Source: Neisseria mucosa (GTDB lineage: Bacteria > Pseudomonadota > Gammaproteobacteria > Burkholderiales > Neisseriaceae). Taken from it: a stretch of DNA of 64,000 nucleotides. The stretch spans positions 1-64,000 of the forward strand of contig NZ_POWX01000012.1 in NCBI RefSeq assembly GCF_003044445.1, read 5' to 3'. Within the stretch, counting starts at the first letter, position 1. The number at the start of each line of letters is the position of its first letter. Positions 29,501-37,413 of this stretch are shown here, piece after piece. A program made the translations under genes and the position numbers. The notes below the pieces were generated by a model, which was given only the letters and a program-made list of their open reading frames with translations, was not told the DNA's origin and ran no database searches.

Positions 29501-30697
29501 GCTGTCCTCACTGAAGAACAAGCGGTTAAACAATTGCTCGACAGCTTCCTCGGTAGGCGGCTCGCCCGGGCGCATCATGCGGTAAATCGCAACACGCGCT
29601 GCTTGCTGATCAGCAGTCTCATCAGTGCGCAGAGTATTGGAAATATAGCCACCCTGATCCAATTCATTAATGTAAAGCGTAGTAAGCTGTTTTACACCAT
29701 GGATATCAAATTTTGCCAACAACTCTTCAGTGATTTCATCGTTGGCCACAGCCAATACTTCACCCGTTTCAGGATCAATCAAATCCGCGGCCAAAGCTTT
29801 GCCAATCAAGCTTTCCGGCTCCACATCCAAACGGGTTAATCCCGCATTGCTAATATCACGGACATTTTTTGCGGTAATGCGTTTACCTTTAGCAACCAAT
29901 ACGTTGCCCTCTTTATCCAAGATATCAACTTTGGCAGTTTCACCTTTCAGACGACCTACAACCAAATCGGTTTGAACACCATTTTCAGACAGATAGAACG
30001 TTTCTTTATCGTAGAAAATATCCAAGATCTGCTCATTGTTGTAGCCCAAAGCCTTCAACAAAATCGTAACCGGCATTTTACGGCGACGGTCGATGCGGAA
30101 ATACAGCAAATCTTTCGGGTCAAATTCGAAATCCAACCACGAACCACGGTAAGGAATGATTCGGGCAGAGAACAATAATTTACCGGAGGAATGGGTTTTA
30201 CCACGGTCATGCTCAAAGAACACACCGGGAGAACGATGCAACTGAGAAACAATCACACGCTCGGTACCATTAATGACAAACGAACCGCTTGGAGTCATCA
30301 ATGGGATTTCGCCCATGTATACTTCATTTTCACGAACTTCTTTGACTGTCGGTTTAGACGCTTCCTTGTCTAAAATAACCAATCGGATACGCGCGCGCAG
30401 GGGGGCGGCATAAGTGATTCCTCGCAATTGACATTCAGGAATATCGAACAAAGGCTCACCCAACGTGTAATGCACAAACTCCAGACGCGCATAACCGTTG
30501 TGGCTTACGATAGGGAAAATAGAATTAAATGCAGCCTGCAGACCATCGTCAGTGCGCTGATCAAAAGCATTTTCTAATTGCAGAAATTTCGCATAAGAAT
30601 CAATTTGTGTTGCCAACAAAAAGGGAACGTCCAATACGTTCTCTCGTTTTGCAAAACTCTTACGGATACGTTTTTTCTCGGTAAACGAATAGTTCAT
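26519..30697 (-). CDS. rpoB: RNA polymerase subunit beta
   Basis: 1392 residues from the ATG at 30697 ([20 protein letters not shown]); an upstream in-frame ATG at 30715 adds six residues without support. The rifampicin region reads [22 protein letters not shown]-type sequence with wild-type D, H and S positions. Also [20 protein letters not shown], and the C-terminal [20 protein letters not shown]. A DUS lies within the coding sequence near 29945 (encoding GRLK) and another in the 5' gap at about 30728. Upstream is an attenuator-like hairpin after rplL. Confidence 0.98.
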   Translation of the reverse strand: [1392 protein letters not shown]

Positions 30698-30847
30698 ATA
30701 CACTCCGAAAAGCAATTTTAAAGAAAGAGGTCGTCTGAAATAACGCCAATTGTTTGTGTGTTATTTACATTTATTTAAACTTAACTAGCGAATAAATTGC
30801 AAATAAATGTAAATAACCTATTAACCTAATAACAACAAGCAAAATAA

Positions 30848-30870
30848 GGCTGGCAGAAAACTGCCAGCCT
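30848..30870 (-). terminator. rplL-rpoB attenuator hairpin
   Basis: GGCTGGCAG and CTGCCAGCC with a four-base loop, followed on the minus strand by TTATTTTG. It lies 18 bases after rplL. By analogy with other bacteria it would lower rpoBC transcription relative to the ribosomal genes. Confidence 0.75.
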
Positions 30871-30887
30871 TCACAGGAAGCATCAAA

Positions 30888-31259
30888 TTATTTGATTTCG
30901 ACTTTAGCGCCGGCTTCTTCCAATTGTTTTTGGATGTCTTCAGCTTCAGCTTTAGAAACACCTTCTTTAAGAGTTTTAGGTGCACCATCAACGATGTCTT
31001 TAGCTTCTTTCAGACCCAGACCAGTAATTGCGCGAACTACTTTAATCACGCCAACTTTTTGGTCACCGGCAGAAGCTAATACTACGTCAAATTCAGTTTT
31101 TTCTTCAGCAGCAGCTGCACCACCACCTGCAGGACCTGCAACTGCAACTGCAGCAGCAGAAACACCGAATTTTTCTTCAAAAGCTTTAACCAAGTCGTTC
31201 AATTCCATTACGGTCAAAGAACCAACTGCTTCCAAAATGTCTTCTTTAGTAATAGCCAT
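30888..31259 (-). CDS. rplL: 50S ribosomal protein L7/L12
   Basis: Stalk protein that recruits translation factors. 123 residues: N-terminal dimerisation helices, Ala/Gly-rich hinge (AAVAVAGPAGGGAAAAEEK) at about 35-53, and a C-terminal factor-binding domain with VGVIKVVRAITGLGLKEAKD. It lies 58 bases after rplJ in the classic rplJ-rplL pair. Confidence 0.97.
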   Translation of the reverse strand: MAITKEDILEAVGSLTVMELNDLVKAFEEKFGVSAAAVAVAGPAGGGAAAAEEKTEFDVVLASAGDQKVGVIKVVRAITGLGLKEAKDIVDGAPKTLKEGVSKAEAEDIQKQLEEAGAKVEIK

Positions 31260-31317
31260 GCTATTTATACTCCAAATATTGTATTAAAAAATAATTGATT
31301 AACAGAAACAAAATTGA

Positions 31318-31818
31318 TTAAGCGGCCTCTTCGCCTGCTTTTTTCTCTGCCAAAGCAGCCAAACCGCGTGCAAAGCCTGATACAGGAGCTTGCATAACGA
31401 ACAACAGTTTGGACAACAGCTCTTCGCGGCTCGGAATAGAAGCCAACTCAGCAACCTGAGCAGCATTCATCACTTCACCATTGTAAGAACCGGCTTTAAC
31501 TACAATTTTGTCATCTTTTTTCGCGAATTGGTGCAGCACTTTAGCAGCAGCAACAGCATCTTCAGAAGCAGCATAAACCAACGGACCAACCATTTGATCA
31601 GCCAAAGCTGCGAATGAAGTACCTTCTACTGCACGACGAGCCAATGTGTTTTTCAGAACGCGCAAGTAAACGCCTTCTTTACGCGCATTAGCGCGAAGCT
31701 CTGTCATACTGGAAACACTGATACCGCGATATTCAGCAACCACAAGAGTCTGAGCGTTAGCAATTGCTGCGCTGATTTCCTCTACGGCTACTTTCTTGGT
31801 TTCAATATTGAGACTCAA
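31318..31818 (-). CDS. rplJ: 50S ribosomal protein L10 (TTG start)
   Basis: Stalk base protein that binds 23S rRNA and L7/L12 dimers. 166 residues. It starts with TTG at 31818-31816 (MSLNIETKKVAVEEIS), preceded by a strong GGGAGG, so initiation is at a rare codon. The region VVAEYRGISVSSMTELR is typical. A structured leader lies upstream, consistent with feedback control by L10. Confidence 0.95.
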   Translation of the reverse strand: MSLNIETKKVAVEEISAAIANAQTLVVAEYRGISVSSMTELRANARKEGVYLRVLKNTLARRAVEGTSFAALADQMVGPLVYAASEDAVAAAKVLHQFAKKDDKIVVKAGSYNGEVMNAAQVAELASIPSREELLSKLLFVMQAPVSGFARGLAALAEKKAGEEAA

Positions 31819-31859
31819 GGTCTACCTCCCACTGTTTATAAACAGGATACCGGAATGAT

Positions 31860-31975
31860 ATCCCACCAGCGCGGTAACCTAAAAAGACATCTTGCAAACA
31901 ATCTTGCAATGTGTTTCAGGACTACCGTCTGCGTAGGGCAGTTACGATTAAATCTTGCGATCCCTACGGTCTTGG
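31860..31975 (-). promoter_or_regulatory. Candidate L10 leader (autoregulatory mRNA element)
   Basis: On the minus strand ACCGTAGGG (31970-31962) pairs with CCCTACGcagaCGGT (31937-31923), closing an interrupted stem of the form seen in L10-leader RNAs. It stands in the expected place between rplA and rplJ. A covariance-model search for the L10 leader family would decide. Confidence 0.6.
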
Positions 31976-32007
31976 ACATCTACTTAATTCTAAGTAGCCC
32001 AAATTCA

Positions 32008-32036
32008 AGCAACTCAAAATAGAGTTGCTTGAAAAT
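32008..32036 (-). terminator. Hairpin after rplA
   Basis: CAAGCAACTC and GAGTTGCTTG form a stem with a short loop, 9 bases past the rplA stop. The T tract on the minus strand is short (AATTT), so it is probably a partial terminator or processing site between rplKA and rplJL. Confidence 0.55.
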
Positions 32037-32044
32037 TTCTTAGA

Positions 32045-32740
32045 TTAGTTATTCACGCTTGACGTATCAACGCGAACACCTAAACCCATAGTGCTGGATA
32101 CAGCAACTTTTTTCAGGTACTGACCTTTAGCAGCAGCGGGTTTAGCTTTAACGATAGCGTCCAGCAATGCATCAAAGTTCTCTTTCAAATCAGCTTCAGC
32201 GAACGAAGCACGACCGATAGTTGCATGAACGATACCAGCTTTATCTGTACGGTATTGCACTTGACCTGCTTTTGCATTTTTAACTGCTTCAGCCACATTA
32301 GGAGTAACAGTGCCCACTTTAGGGTTTGGCATCAAACCACGCGGACCCAAGATAGTACCCAACTGACCAACAATGCGCATTGCATCAGGAGAAGCAATAA
32401 CGACATCAAAGTTCAGGTTACCTGCTTTGATCTCAGCTGCCAAATCTTCAAAGCCAACAACATCAGCACCAGCTTCTTTAGCGGCATCAGCATTTGCACC
32501 TTGAGTAAATACTGCTACGCGAGTTGTTTTACCAGTACCTTTAGGCAGAACAACTGAACCACGGATAACTTGGTCAGATTTACGCGGATCAACACCTAAG
32601 TTGAAAGATACGTCAACAGACTCGTCAAATTTAGCAGTCGCTGCTTTTTTGACCAAAGCAATTGCTTCATCAATTGCATATAATTTATTGGCTTCAACAG
32701 AAGAGCGCAAAGCTTTCAAGCGTTTAGATACTTTAGCCAT
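32045..32740 (-). CDS. rplA: 50S ribosomal protein L1
   Basis: Binds 23S rRNA at the L1 stalk and, in other bacteria, represses the rplKA mRNA. 231 residues, with the conserved LGPRGLMPNPKVGTVTPNV segment. Its ATG overlaps the rplK stop as TAATG, so the two are translationally coupled. Confidence 0.97.
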   Translation of the reverse strand: MAKVSKRLKALRSSVEANKLYAIDEAIALVKKAATAKFDESVDVSFNLGVDPRKSDQVIRGSVVLPKGTGKTTRVAVFTQGANADAAKEAGADVVGFEDLAAEIKAGNLNFDVVIASPDAMRIVGQLGTILGPRGLMPNPKVGTVTPNVAEAVKNAKAGQVQYRTDKAGIVHATIGRASFAEADLKENFDALLDAIVKAKPAAAKGQYLKKVAVSSTMGLGVRVDTSSVNN

Positions 32741-33174
32741 TATACAACACCCTCCACATCCAAGCCCATTGAGCGAGCAGAACCAGCAATAGTGCGAACA
32801 GCAGCATCCAAATCAGCTGCAGTCAAATCGGGTTCTTTAGTTTTAGCAATTTCTTCCAACTGAGCACGGGTCAATTTACCCACTTTATTTGTCAGAGGAT
32901 TAGAACTACCTTTTTGCAGACCAGCAGCTTTTTTCAACAGAATAGAAGCCGGAGGAGTTTTCATCACAAAAGTGAATGATTTATCCGCAAATGCAGTAAT
33001 GACAACTGGAATCGGCAAACCAGGCTCCATGCCTTGAGTTGCAGCATTAAATGCTTTACAGAATTCCATAATATTCAGACCACGTTGACCCAAAGCAGGA
33101 CCAACTGGGGGAGATGGATTGGCTTTACCTGCAGGAATTTGCAGTTTGATGTAGCCGATAATTTTCTTTGCCAC
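32740..33174 (-). CDS. rplK: 50S ribosomal protein L11
   Basis: GTPase-centre protein, 144 residues: [20 protein letters not shown], then [20 protein letters not shown] and the C-terminal rRNA-binding domain ending [11 protein letters not shown]. It overlaps rplA by one base. Upstream is a short GC stem (about 33205-33220) of unclear role. Confidence 0.97.
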
Positions 33175-33279
33175 TTATAGGACTCCTAAAAACGGGTATA
33201 GCGCGGAACCATTTCCGCTTCCCAAAAAGAATTCAATATTATATTTGTTTAGAGATTTTTTTTCAAGAGATTTAAAAAC

Positions 33280-33813
33280 TTAAATCTTTTCCACTTGACC
33301 AAACTCTAGCTCAACCGGGGTTTCACGACCAAAAATCTGAACAGAAACTCTCAATTTATTACGCTCATAATTTACTTCATCTACAATACCATTGAAGTCA
33401 GCAAAAGGCCCTTCGTTCACACGAACTTGCTGTCCAACTTCAAATTCAACCTTAGGTTTAGGCTTCTCAACTCCAGAACGAACCTGTTGCAAGATTGCAT
33501 CAGCTTCTCTTTGAGAAATCGGAGTAGGCTTATTTGCCGTACCACCAATAAAACCTGAAACACGGGGGGTGCTTTTCACCAAATGCCATGAGTCATCAGT
33601 CATTTCCATTTCGACCAAGACATAGCCTGGATAAAACTTACGCTCACTAATGGTTTTTCGACCATTTTTAATATCGACCACTTCTTCAACAGGAACAAGG
33701 ATCTGACCGAAATAACCTTCCATACCTTCGCGAGCAATGCGCTCTTTTAATGTCTTTTGGACATTTTTCTCAAAGCCGGAATAAGCCTGCACAACATACC
33801 AACGTTTTGACAT
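33280..33813 (-). CDS. nusG: Transcription termination/antitermination factor NusG
   Basis: 177 residues. NGN domain (KRWYVVQAYSGFEKNVQKTL ... FYPGYVLVEM) and a C-terminal KOW domain (GQQVRVNEGPFADFNGIVDE). It couples RNA polymerase to Rho or to the ribosome. Two bases separate it from the secE stop, so they are co-transcribed. Confidence 0.97.
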   Translation of the reverse strand: MSKRWYVVQAYSGFEKNVQKTLKERIAREGMEGYFGQILVPVEEVVDIKNGRKTISERKFYPGYVLVEMEMTDDSWHLVKSTPRVSGFIGGTANKPTPISQREADAILQQVRSGVEKPKPKVEFEVGQQVRVNEGPFADFNGIVDEVNYERNKLRVSVQIFGRETPVELEFGQVEKI

Positions 33814-33815
33814 TT

Positions 33816-34088
33816 TTACCCCCTCTTCAACAACACATCAAAAAACAGCCATGAAATAGCACTGTCTGCCGCATAAATAAATACTGCCAAGATTGAAACA
33901 AATATGACAACGAAAATCGTCATCTTAACTGCATCATCTCGCGCAGGCCAAACAACTTTTTTAAACTCAGACCATGAGTTTCTAAAATAGGAAAGCAGCC
34001 CTTCTCGCTTAGGTGGCGTAGAATGATTGCCGGACGTTACAAGCTGACCCGACTTTTCTGCTTTATGTTCAGATGTATGTTCAGTCAT
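33816..34088 (-). CDS. secE: Preprotein translocase subunit SecE
   Basis: 90-residue inner-membrane component of SecYEG. A polar ~30-residue N-terminus, the amphipathic helix with the conserved SWSEFKKVVWPARDDAVKMT, and one membrane helix (IFVVIFVSILAVFIYAA). Short single-helix form. It is directly upstream of nusG. The preceding tRNA-Trp transcript seems to be closed by its own terminator, so secE-nusG should have its own promoter in 34089-34165. Confidence 0.95.
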   Translation of the reverse strand: MTEHTSEHKAEKSGQLVTSGNHSTPPKREGLLSYFRNSWSEFKKVVWPARDDAVKMTIFVVIFVSILAVFIYAADSAISWLFFDVLLKRG

Positions 34089-34168
34089 CTTTACTCACTT
34101 ACCACAGCATCAAAGTCGCACTACCTCACTCATGCAATGGTTTAAATTAATTACTAAAAAAGAAATGC

Positions 34169-34204
34169 AAAAAAATTAACCGGCACAGGGCCGGTTAATT
34201 TTTT
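34169..34204 (-). terminator. Terminator after tRNA-Trp
   Basis: AAATTAACCGGC and GCCGGTTAATTT form a strong stem followed on the minus strand by seven T. It ends the tRNA-tuf-tRNA transcript before secE. Confidence 0.85.
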
Positions 34205-34207
34205 ATT

Positions 34208-34283
34208 TGGCAGGCCAAGAGGGTCTCGAACCCCCAACCCTCGGTTTTGGAGACCGATACTCTACCAATTGAGCTATTGGCCT
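34208..34283 (-). tRNA. tRNA-Trp (CCA anticodon)
   Basis: 76 bases with CCA encoded. Acceptor AGGCCAA / TTGGCCT, D-loop and T-loop (GGTTCGAGA) normal, anticodon CCA in GTCTCCAAAAC. It sits between tuf and secE, as in many bacteria. Confidence 0.95.
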
Positions 34284-34289
34284 CTAAAC

Positions 34290-35474
34290 TTAAGCGATAA
34301 CAGAAGAAACCACGCCCGCACCTACGGTACGACCACCTTCGCGAATTGCAAAGCGCAGACCTTCTTCCATAGCGATAGGTGCAATCAGTTCTACAGTGAT
34401 AGCCACGTTCTCACCAGGCATAACCATTTCTACGCCTTCTTCCAAAGTAACCGCACCGGTTACGTCGGTAGTACGGAAGTAGAATTGTGGACGGTAGTTA
34501 GCGAAGAACGGAGTATGACGACCACCCTCTTCTTTGCTCAATACGTAAACTTCTGCTTTGAATTTGGTGTGCGGAGTGATGGTACCCGGTTTAGCCAATA
34601 CTTGACCGCGTTCCACTTCTTCACGTTTGGTACCGCGCAACAATACGCCTACGTTGTCACCCGCCTGACCTTCGTCCAGCAGTTTGCGGAACATCTCAAC
34701 ACCGGTACAAGTGGTTTTTTGGGTTTCTTTCAGACCTACGATTTCGATCTCGTCACCAACGTGGATAACACCGCGCTCTACACGGCCGGTTACTACTGTA
34801 CCACGACCGGAGATAGAGAATACGTCTTCGATAGGCAACAGGAACGGTTTGTCCACGGCACGCTCAGGAGTCGGGATGTAGCTGTCCAATGCAGCAGCCA
34901 GTTCGAAGATTTTTTCTTCGTAAGCAGCGTCGCCTTCCAAGGCTTTCAGTGCAGAACCTTGTACGATCGGGCAGTCGTCACCAGGGAAGTCGTAGCTTGA
35001 CAGCAAGTCACGGATTTCCATTTCAACCAATTCCAACAGCTCGGCATCGTCAACCATGTCGCATTTGTTCATGAACACGATGATGTAAGGTACGCCCACT
35101 TGGCGGGCCAACAGGATGTGTTCGCGAGTTTGCGGCATAGGGCCGTCAGCAGCTGAACATACCAGGATTGCGCCGTCCATTTGTGCGGCACCGGTAATCA
35201 TGTTTTTAACGTAGTCAGCGTGACCCGGGCAGTCTACGTGTGCGTAGTGGCGGGTTTCGGTTTCGTATTCTACGTGTGAGGTATTAATGGTAATACCGCG
35301 GGCTTTTTCTTCGGGAGCGTTGTCGATTTGGTCGTAGGCTTTTGCAGCACCACCGAATTTTTTAGCCAAAATAGTAGTCAAAGCAGCAGTCAGAGTGGTT
35401 TTACCATGGTCAACGTGACCGATGGTGCCAACGTTTACGTGCGGTTTGCTACGTTCAAATTTTTCCTTTGCCAT
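34290..35474 (-). CDS. tuf: Elongation factor Tu (copy next to tRNA genes)
   Basis: Second tuf copy, 394 residues, with a protein identical to the 17472-18656 copy. It is embedded in a tRNA-Tyr/Gly/Thr - tuf - tRNA-Trp transcript, the usual tufB context. P-loop GHVDHGKT at 19-26, NKCD and the other GTPase motifs are intact. DNA identity with the other copy seems to span from codon 3 to the stop and to break sharply at both edges. Confidence 0.97.
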   Translation of the reverse strand: MAKEKFERSKPHVNVGTIGHVDHGKTTLTAALTTILAKKFGGAAKAYDQIDNAPEEKARGITINTSHVEYETETRHYAHVDCPGHADYVKNMITGAAQMDGAILVCSAADGPMPQTREHILLARQVGVPYIIVFMNKCDMVDDAELLELVEMEIRDLLSSYDFPGDDCPIVQGSALKALEGDAAYEEKIFELAAALDSYIPTPERAVDKPFLLPIEDVFSISGRGTVVTGRVERGVIHVGDEIEIVGLKETQKTTCTGVEMFRKLLDEGQAGDNVGVLLRGTKREEVERGQVLAKPGTITPHTKFKAEVYVLSKEEGGRHTPFFANYRPQFYFRTTDVTGAVTLEEGVEMVMPGENVAITVELIAPIAMEEGLRFAIREGGRTVGAGVVSSVIA

Positions 35475-35514
35475 GGCAAATTTCCTATCTTTAAAATACT
35501 GAGAAAATGGTATT

Positions 35515-35589
35515 TGGTGCCCATGGGCAGATTTGAACTGCCGGCCTCTCCCTTACCAAGGGAGTGCTCTACCCCTGAGCTACATGGGC
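35515..35589 (-). tRNA. tRNA-Thr (GGT anticodon)
   Basis: 75 bases with encoded CCA. Acceptor GCCCATG / CATGGGC, anticodon GGT in CCTTGGTAAGG, T-loop GTTCAAATC. It is immediately upstream of tuf. Confidence 0.95.
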
Positions 35590-35600
35590 CAATAGACTAT

Positions 35601-35674
35601 TGGAGCGGGTGAAGGGAATCGAACCCTCACCGTAAGCTTGGAAGGCTTCTGCTCTACCATTGAGCTACACCCGC
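35601..35674 (-). tRNA. tRNA-Gly (TCC anticodon)
   Basis: 74 bases with encoded CCA. Acceptor GCGGGTG / CACCCGC, anticodon TCC in CCTTCCAAGC, T-loop GTTCGATTC. Confidence 0.95.
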
Positions 35675-35710
35675 AGACTTACTGCATCAATGCTCCAACA
35701 CATTGGAATT

Positions 35711-35794
35711 TGGTGGTGGGAGAAGGATTCGAACCTTCGAAGCTCTCGCAACAGATTTACAGTCTGCCCCCTTTGACCGCTCGGGAATCCCACC
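35711..35794 (-). tRNA. tRNA-Tyr (GTA anticodon)
   Basis: 84-base class II tRNA with a long variable arm and encoded CCA. Acceptor GGTGGGA / TCCCACC, anticodon GTA in GACTGTAAATC. First gene of the transcript. Confidence 0.95.
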
Positions 35795-35807
35795 AAAAGA
35801 GAACGCA

Positions 35808-35836
35808 AGTTTATTAGCGCCTCAGCTTTTCGTCAA
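35808..35836 (-). promoter_or_regulatory. Sigma-70 promoter of the tRNA-tuf operon
   Basis: On the minus strand, -35 TTGACG (35836-35831) and -10 TAAACT (35813-35808) have exact 17-base spacing, followed by the start region just before tRNA-Tyr. The upstream flank is A/T-rich and could act as an UP element. Confidence 0.75.
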
Positions 35837-35893
35837 GCTCTTTTTTAATTTTGTTTTTTAAAAATCACTCAATTTATTGCTTTAAAAAAGAAT

Positions 35894-36145
35894 TTATTTG
35901 AACTGAATGATTTTTTCGTATTTTGCCATCAGCTCTTCATGCGTCTCCGGATGCTCTTCATCAATCAGGATGCAGTCTACAGGACATACCTGCTGGCATT
36001 GCGGCTCATCGTAATGACCTACACATTGCGTACACAAATTAGGATTAATTTCGTAGATTTCTTCACCTTGCGAGATGGCGTCATTGGGGCACTCCGGCTC
36101 GCAAACATCACAGTTAATGCACTCATCTGTAATAAAGAGCGACAT
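35894..36145 (-). CDS. 4Fe-4S ferredoxin (YfhL type)
   Basis: 83 residues from the ATG at 36145 (MSLFITDECINCDVCEPECP), with AAAGGAAAAG upstream; the frame is open to 36217 but without a start signal. Two clusters: CINCDVCEPECP, and CTQCVGHYDEPQCQQVCPVDC with the insertion typical of the Allochromatium-type 2[4Fe-4S] ferredoxins. Small cytoplasmic electron carrier of unknown partner. It is downstream of rsmD, with about 120 bases between. Confidence 0.93.
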   Translation of the reverse strand: MSLFITDECINCDVCEPECPNDAISQGEEIYEINPNLCTQCVGHYDEPQCQQVCPVDCILIDEEHPETHEELMAKYEKIIQFK

Positions 36146-36266
36146 TTCTTTTCCTTTTTCATTTAAATTATCAAAACCGATTGGGCGCGGATTATAGCAC
36201 AAACGCGTCAAAAACAATCCGTTTAGGCGAATGTTTACACCCTGGTAATGATTCTCAAATCTCTTA

Positions 36267-36833
36267 CTATTCAGCTACTTGGACAAATTGCAAAAGCACA
36301 AAACTGCTCTTGCCCGCCTGTCCTTCGCGATAAAGCTCCAACCACTCGGGAAAATCGGGCAGTTCCCCTGCTTCAATATAGACCATTGCCCCGTTTTTCA
36401 AGCTGTTTTTCAAAGAAGTAAACAAATTTTCCCAACCCTGCCACGCAAACGGCGGATCCAAAAAGACCACATCAAACTTTTCAGACGACCTCTGCAAATA
36501 CGCAAGACCATCGACATTAAGGATTTCCAGCTTATCCAAACCCAATACTTTGGCGTTTTGCCGCAGCATATCGGCAGTTTTACGATTATTATCCGCCAGC
36601 ACTGCCCTTTTCGCGTTACGGGACGCAGCTTCAAATCCTAGCGCACCGCTTCCTGCAAACAAGTCCAACACATTCATACCGGTCAAATCCTGACCGAGCC
36701 AATTAAACAGTTTTTCGCGGACACTGTCAGGCGTCGGACGCAGACCGTCTGCATCTGCAAAAACCAATTTCCGCCCCCTGCATTGTCCGCCGATGATGCG
36801 GACTTGATTTGAATGTTTGCTGTGTTTGCTCAT
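36267..36833 (-). CDS. rsmD: 16S rRNA (guanine-966-N2)-methyltransferase RsmD
   Basis: 188 residues. MRIIGGxxRGRKL-type start (VRIIGGQCRGRKLVFADADG), RPTPDSVREKLFNWL, SAM motif VLDLFAGSGALGFEAASR and the catalytic NPPY-like DPPF (VVFLDPPFAWQG). Modifies G966 of 16S rRNA. A DUS lies in the coding sequence near 36478-36491 and is translated as RSSEKF. Confidence 0.94.
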   Translation of the reverse strand: MSKHSKHSNQVRIIGGQCRGRKLVFADADGLRPTPDSVREKLFNWLGQDLTGMNVLDLFAGSGALGFEAASRNAKRAVLADNNRKTADMLRQNAKVLGLDKLEILNVDGLAYLQRSSEKFDVVFLDPPFAWQGWENLFTSLKNSLKNGAMVYIEAGELPDFPEWLELYREGQAGKSSFVLLQFVQVAE

Positions 36834-37114
36834 AATTAAAACGAAATTAAAACGAATCGTCCGACAGTTTCAGACGACCTCTTAAAGAATGACAAAGCAG
36901 CCATTATACCGCAGCGTTTTTTCATTTAAGGCCGCATGAAAACAAATCTACCCATCGCAAAAATTTATTTTTTATGATGGTAAACTTACAAAATTTTATA
37001 AATTATAAAATATTTCCTCAAATAAAAAGGTCGCTTACGTTTGCCATTAGAACTTTCCCACCGCTTTTTCAGTCTATTTGCCATAATACTTAATGAAAAT
37101 ATGGATGGCTGACA
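36834..37114. other. Divergent intergenic region rsmD / small membrane protein
   Basis: 281 bases. One DUS copy lies at about 36869-36881. The rest is A/T-rich; no further gene is seen. Confidence 0.45.
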
Positions 37115-37336
37115 ATGCCACTTTGGAAAATTATTTTGGGTGTTTATATCAGCGGTGTGATTGCCTTCACCGCCCACGCCCATTTTTTTGATGAATATTA
37201 CCGCCACTTGGGATTGATACCGAACTTGGGACGCGGTCTGCTTTGGTTCGTCTTTTGTCTGCCCTTGATTGGCAAAACTGTCGCTTTGATAGTCAGTTTG
37301 TTCTTTCTTGCCACGTTGGTTTTCGCGAGACGTTGA
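37115..37336 (+). CDS. Small membrane protein of unknown function
   Basis: 73 residues with two hydrophobic segments (LWKIILGVYISGVIAFTAHA and LLWFVFCLPLIGKTVALIVS) separated by HFFDEYYRHLGLIPNLGRG. The C-terminus is basic (FARR). No family recognised. The Shine-Dalgarno sequence is weak (GGATGG). A DUS hairpin follows closely, and no gene overlaps on the other strand. Probably a real inner-membrane protein. Confidence 0.6.
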   Translation: MPLWKIILGVYISGVIAFTAHAHFFDEYYRHLGLIPNLGRGLLWFVFCLPLIGKTVALIVSLFFLATLVFARR

Positions 37337-37355
37337 GTCCTTTCTTAATAAGACT

Positions 37356-37395
37356 GAAAAGGTCGTCTGAAAATTTTTTCAGACGACCTTTTCTC
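37356..37395. terminator. Bidirectional DUS hairpin between convergent genes
   Basis: GAAAAGGTCGTCTGAAAA and its complement almost without a loop, placed between the small membrane protein (plus) and topA (minus). Confidence 0.8.
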
Positions 37396-37413
37396 TTTCA
37401 AACCAACCTAATC

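Noticed and set aside
33205..33220. GC stem before rplK as an L11 leader or terminator
   Set aside because: Short stem without a T run; no specific leader structure could be drawn with confidence.
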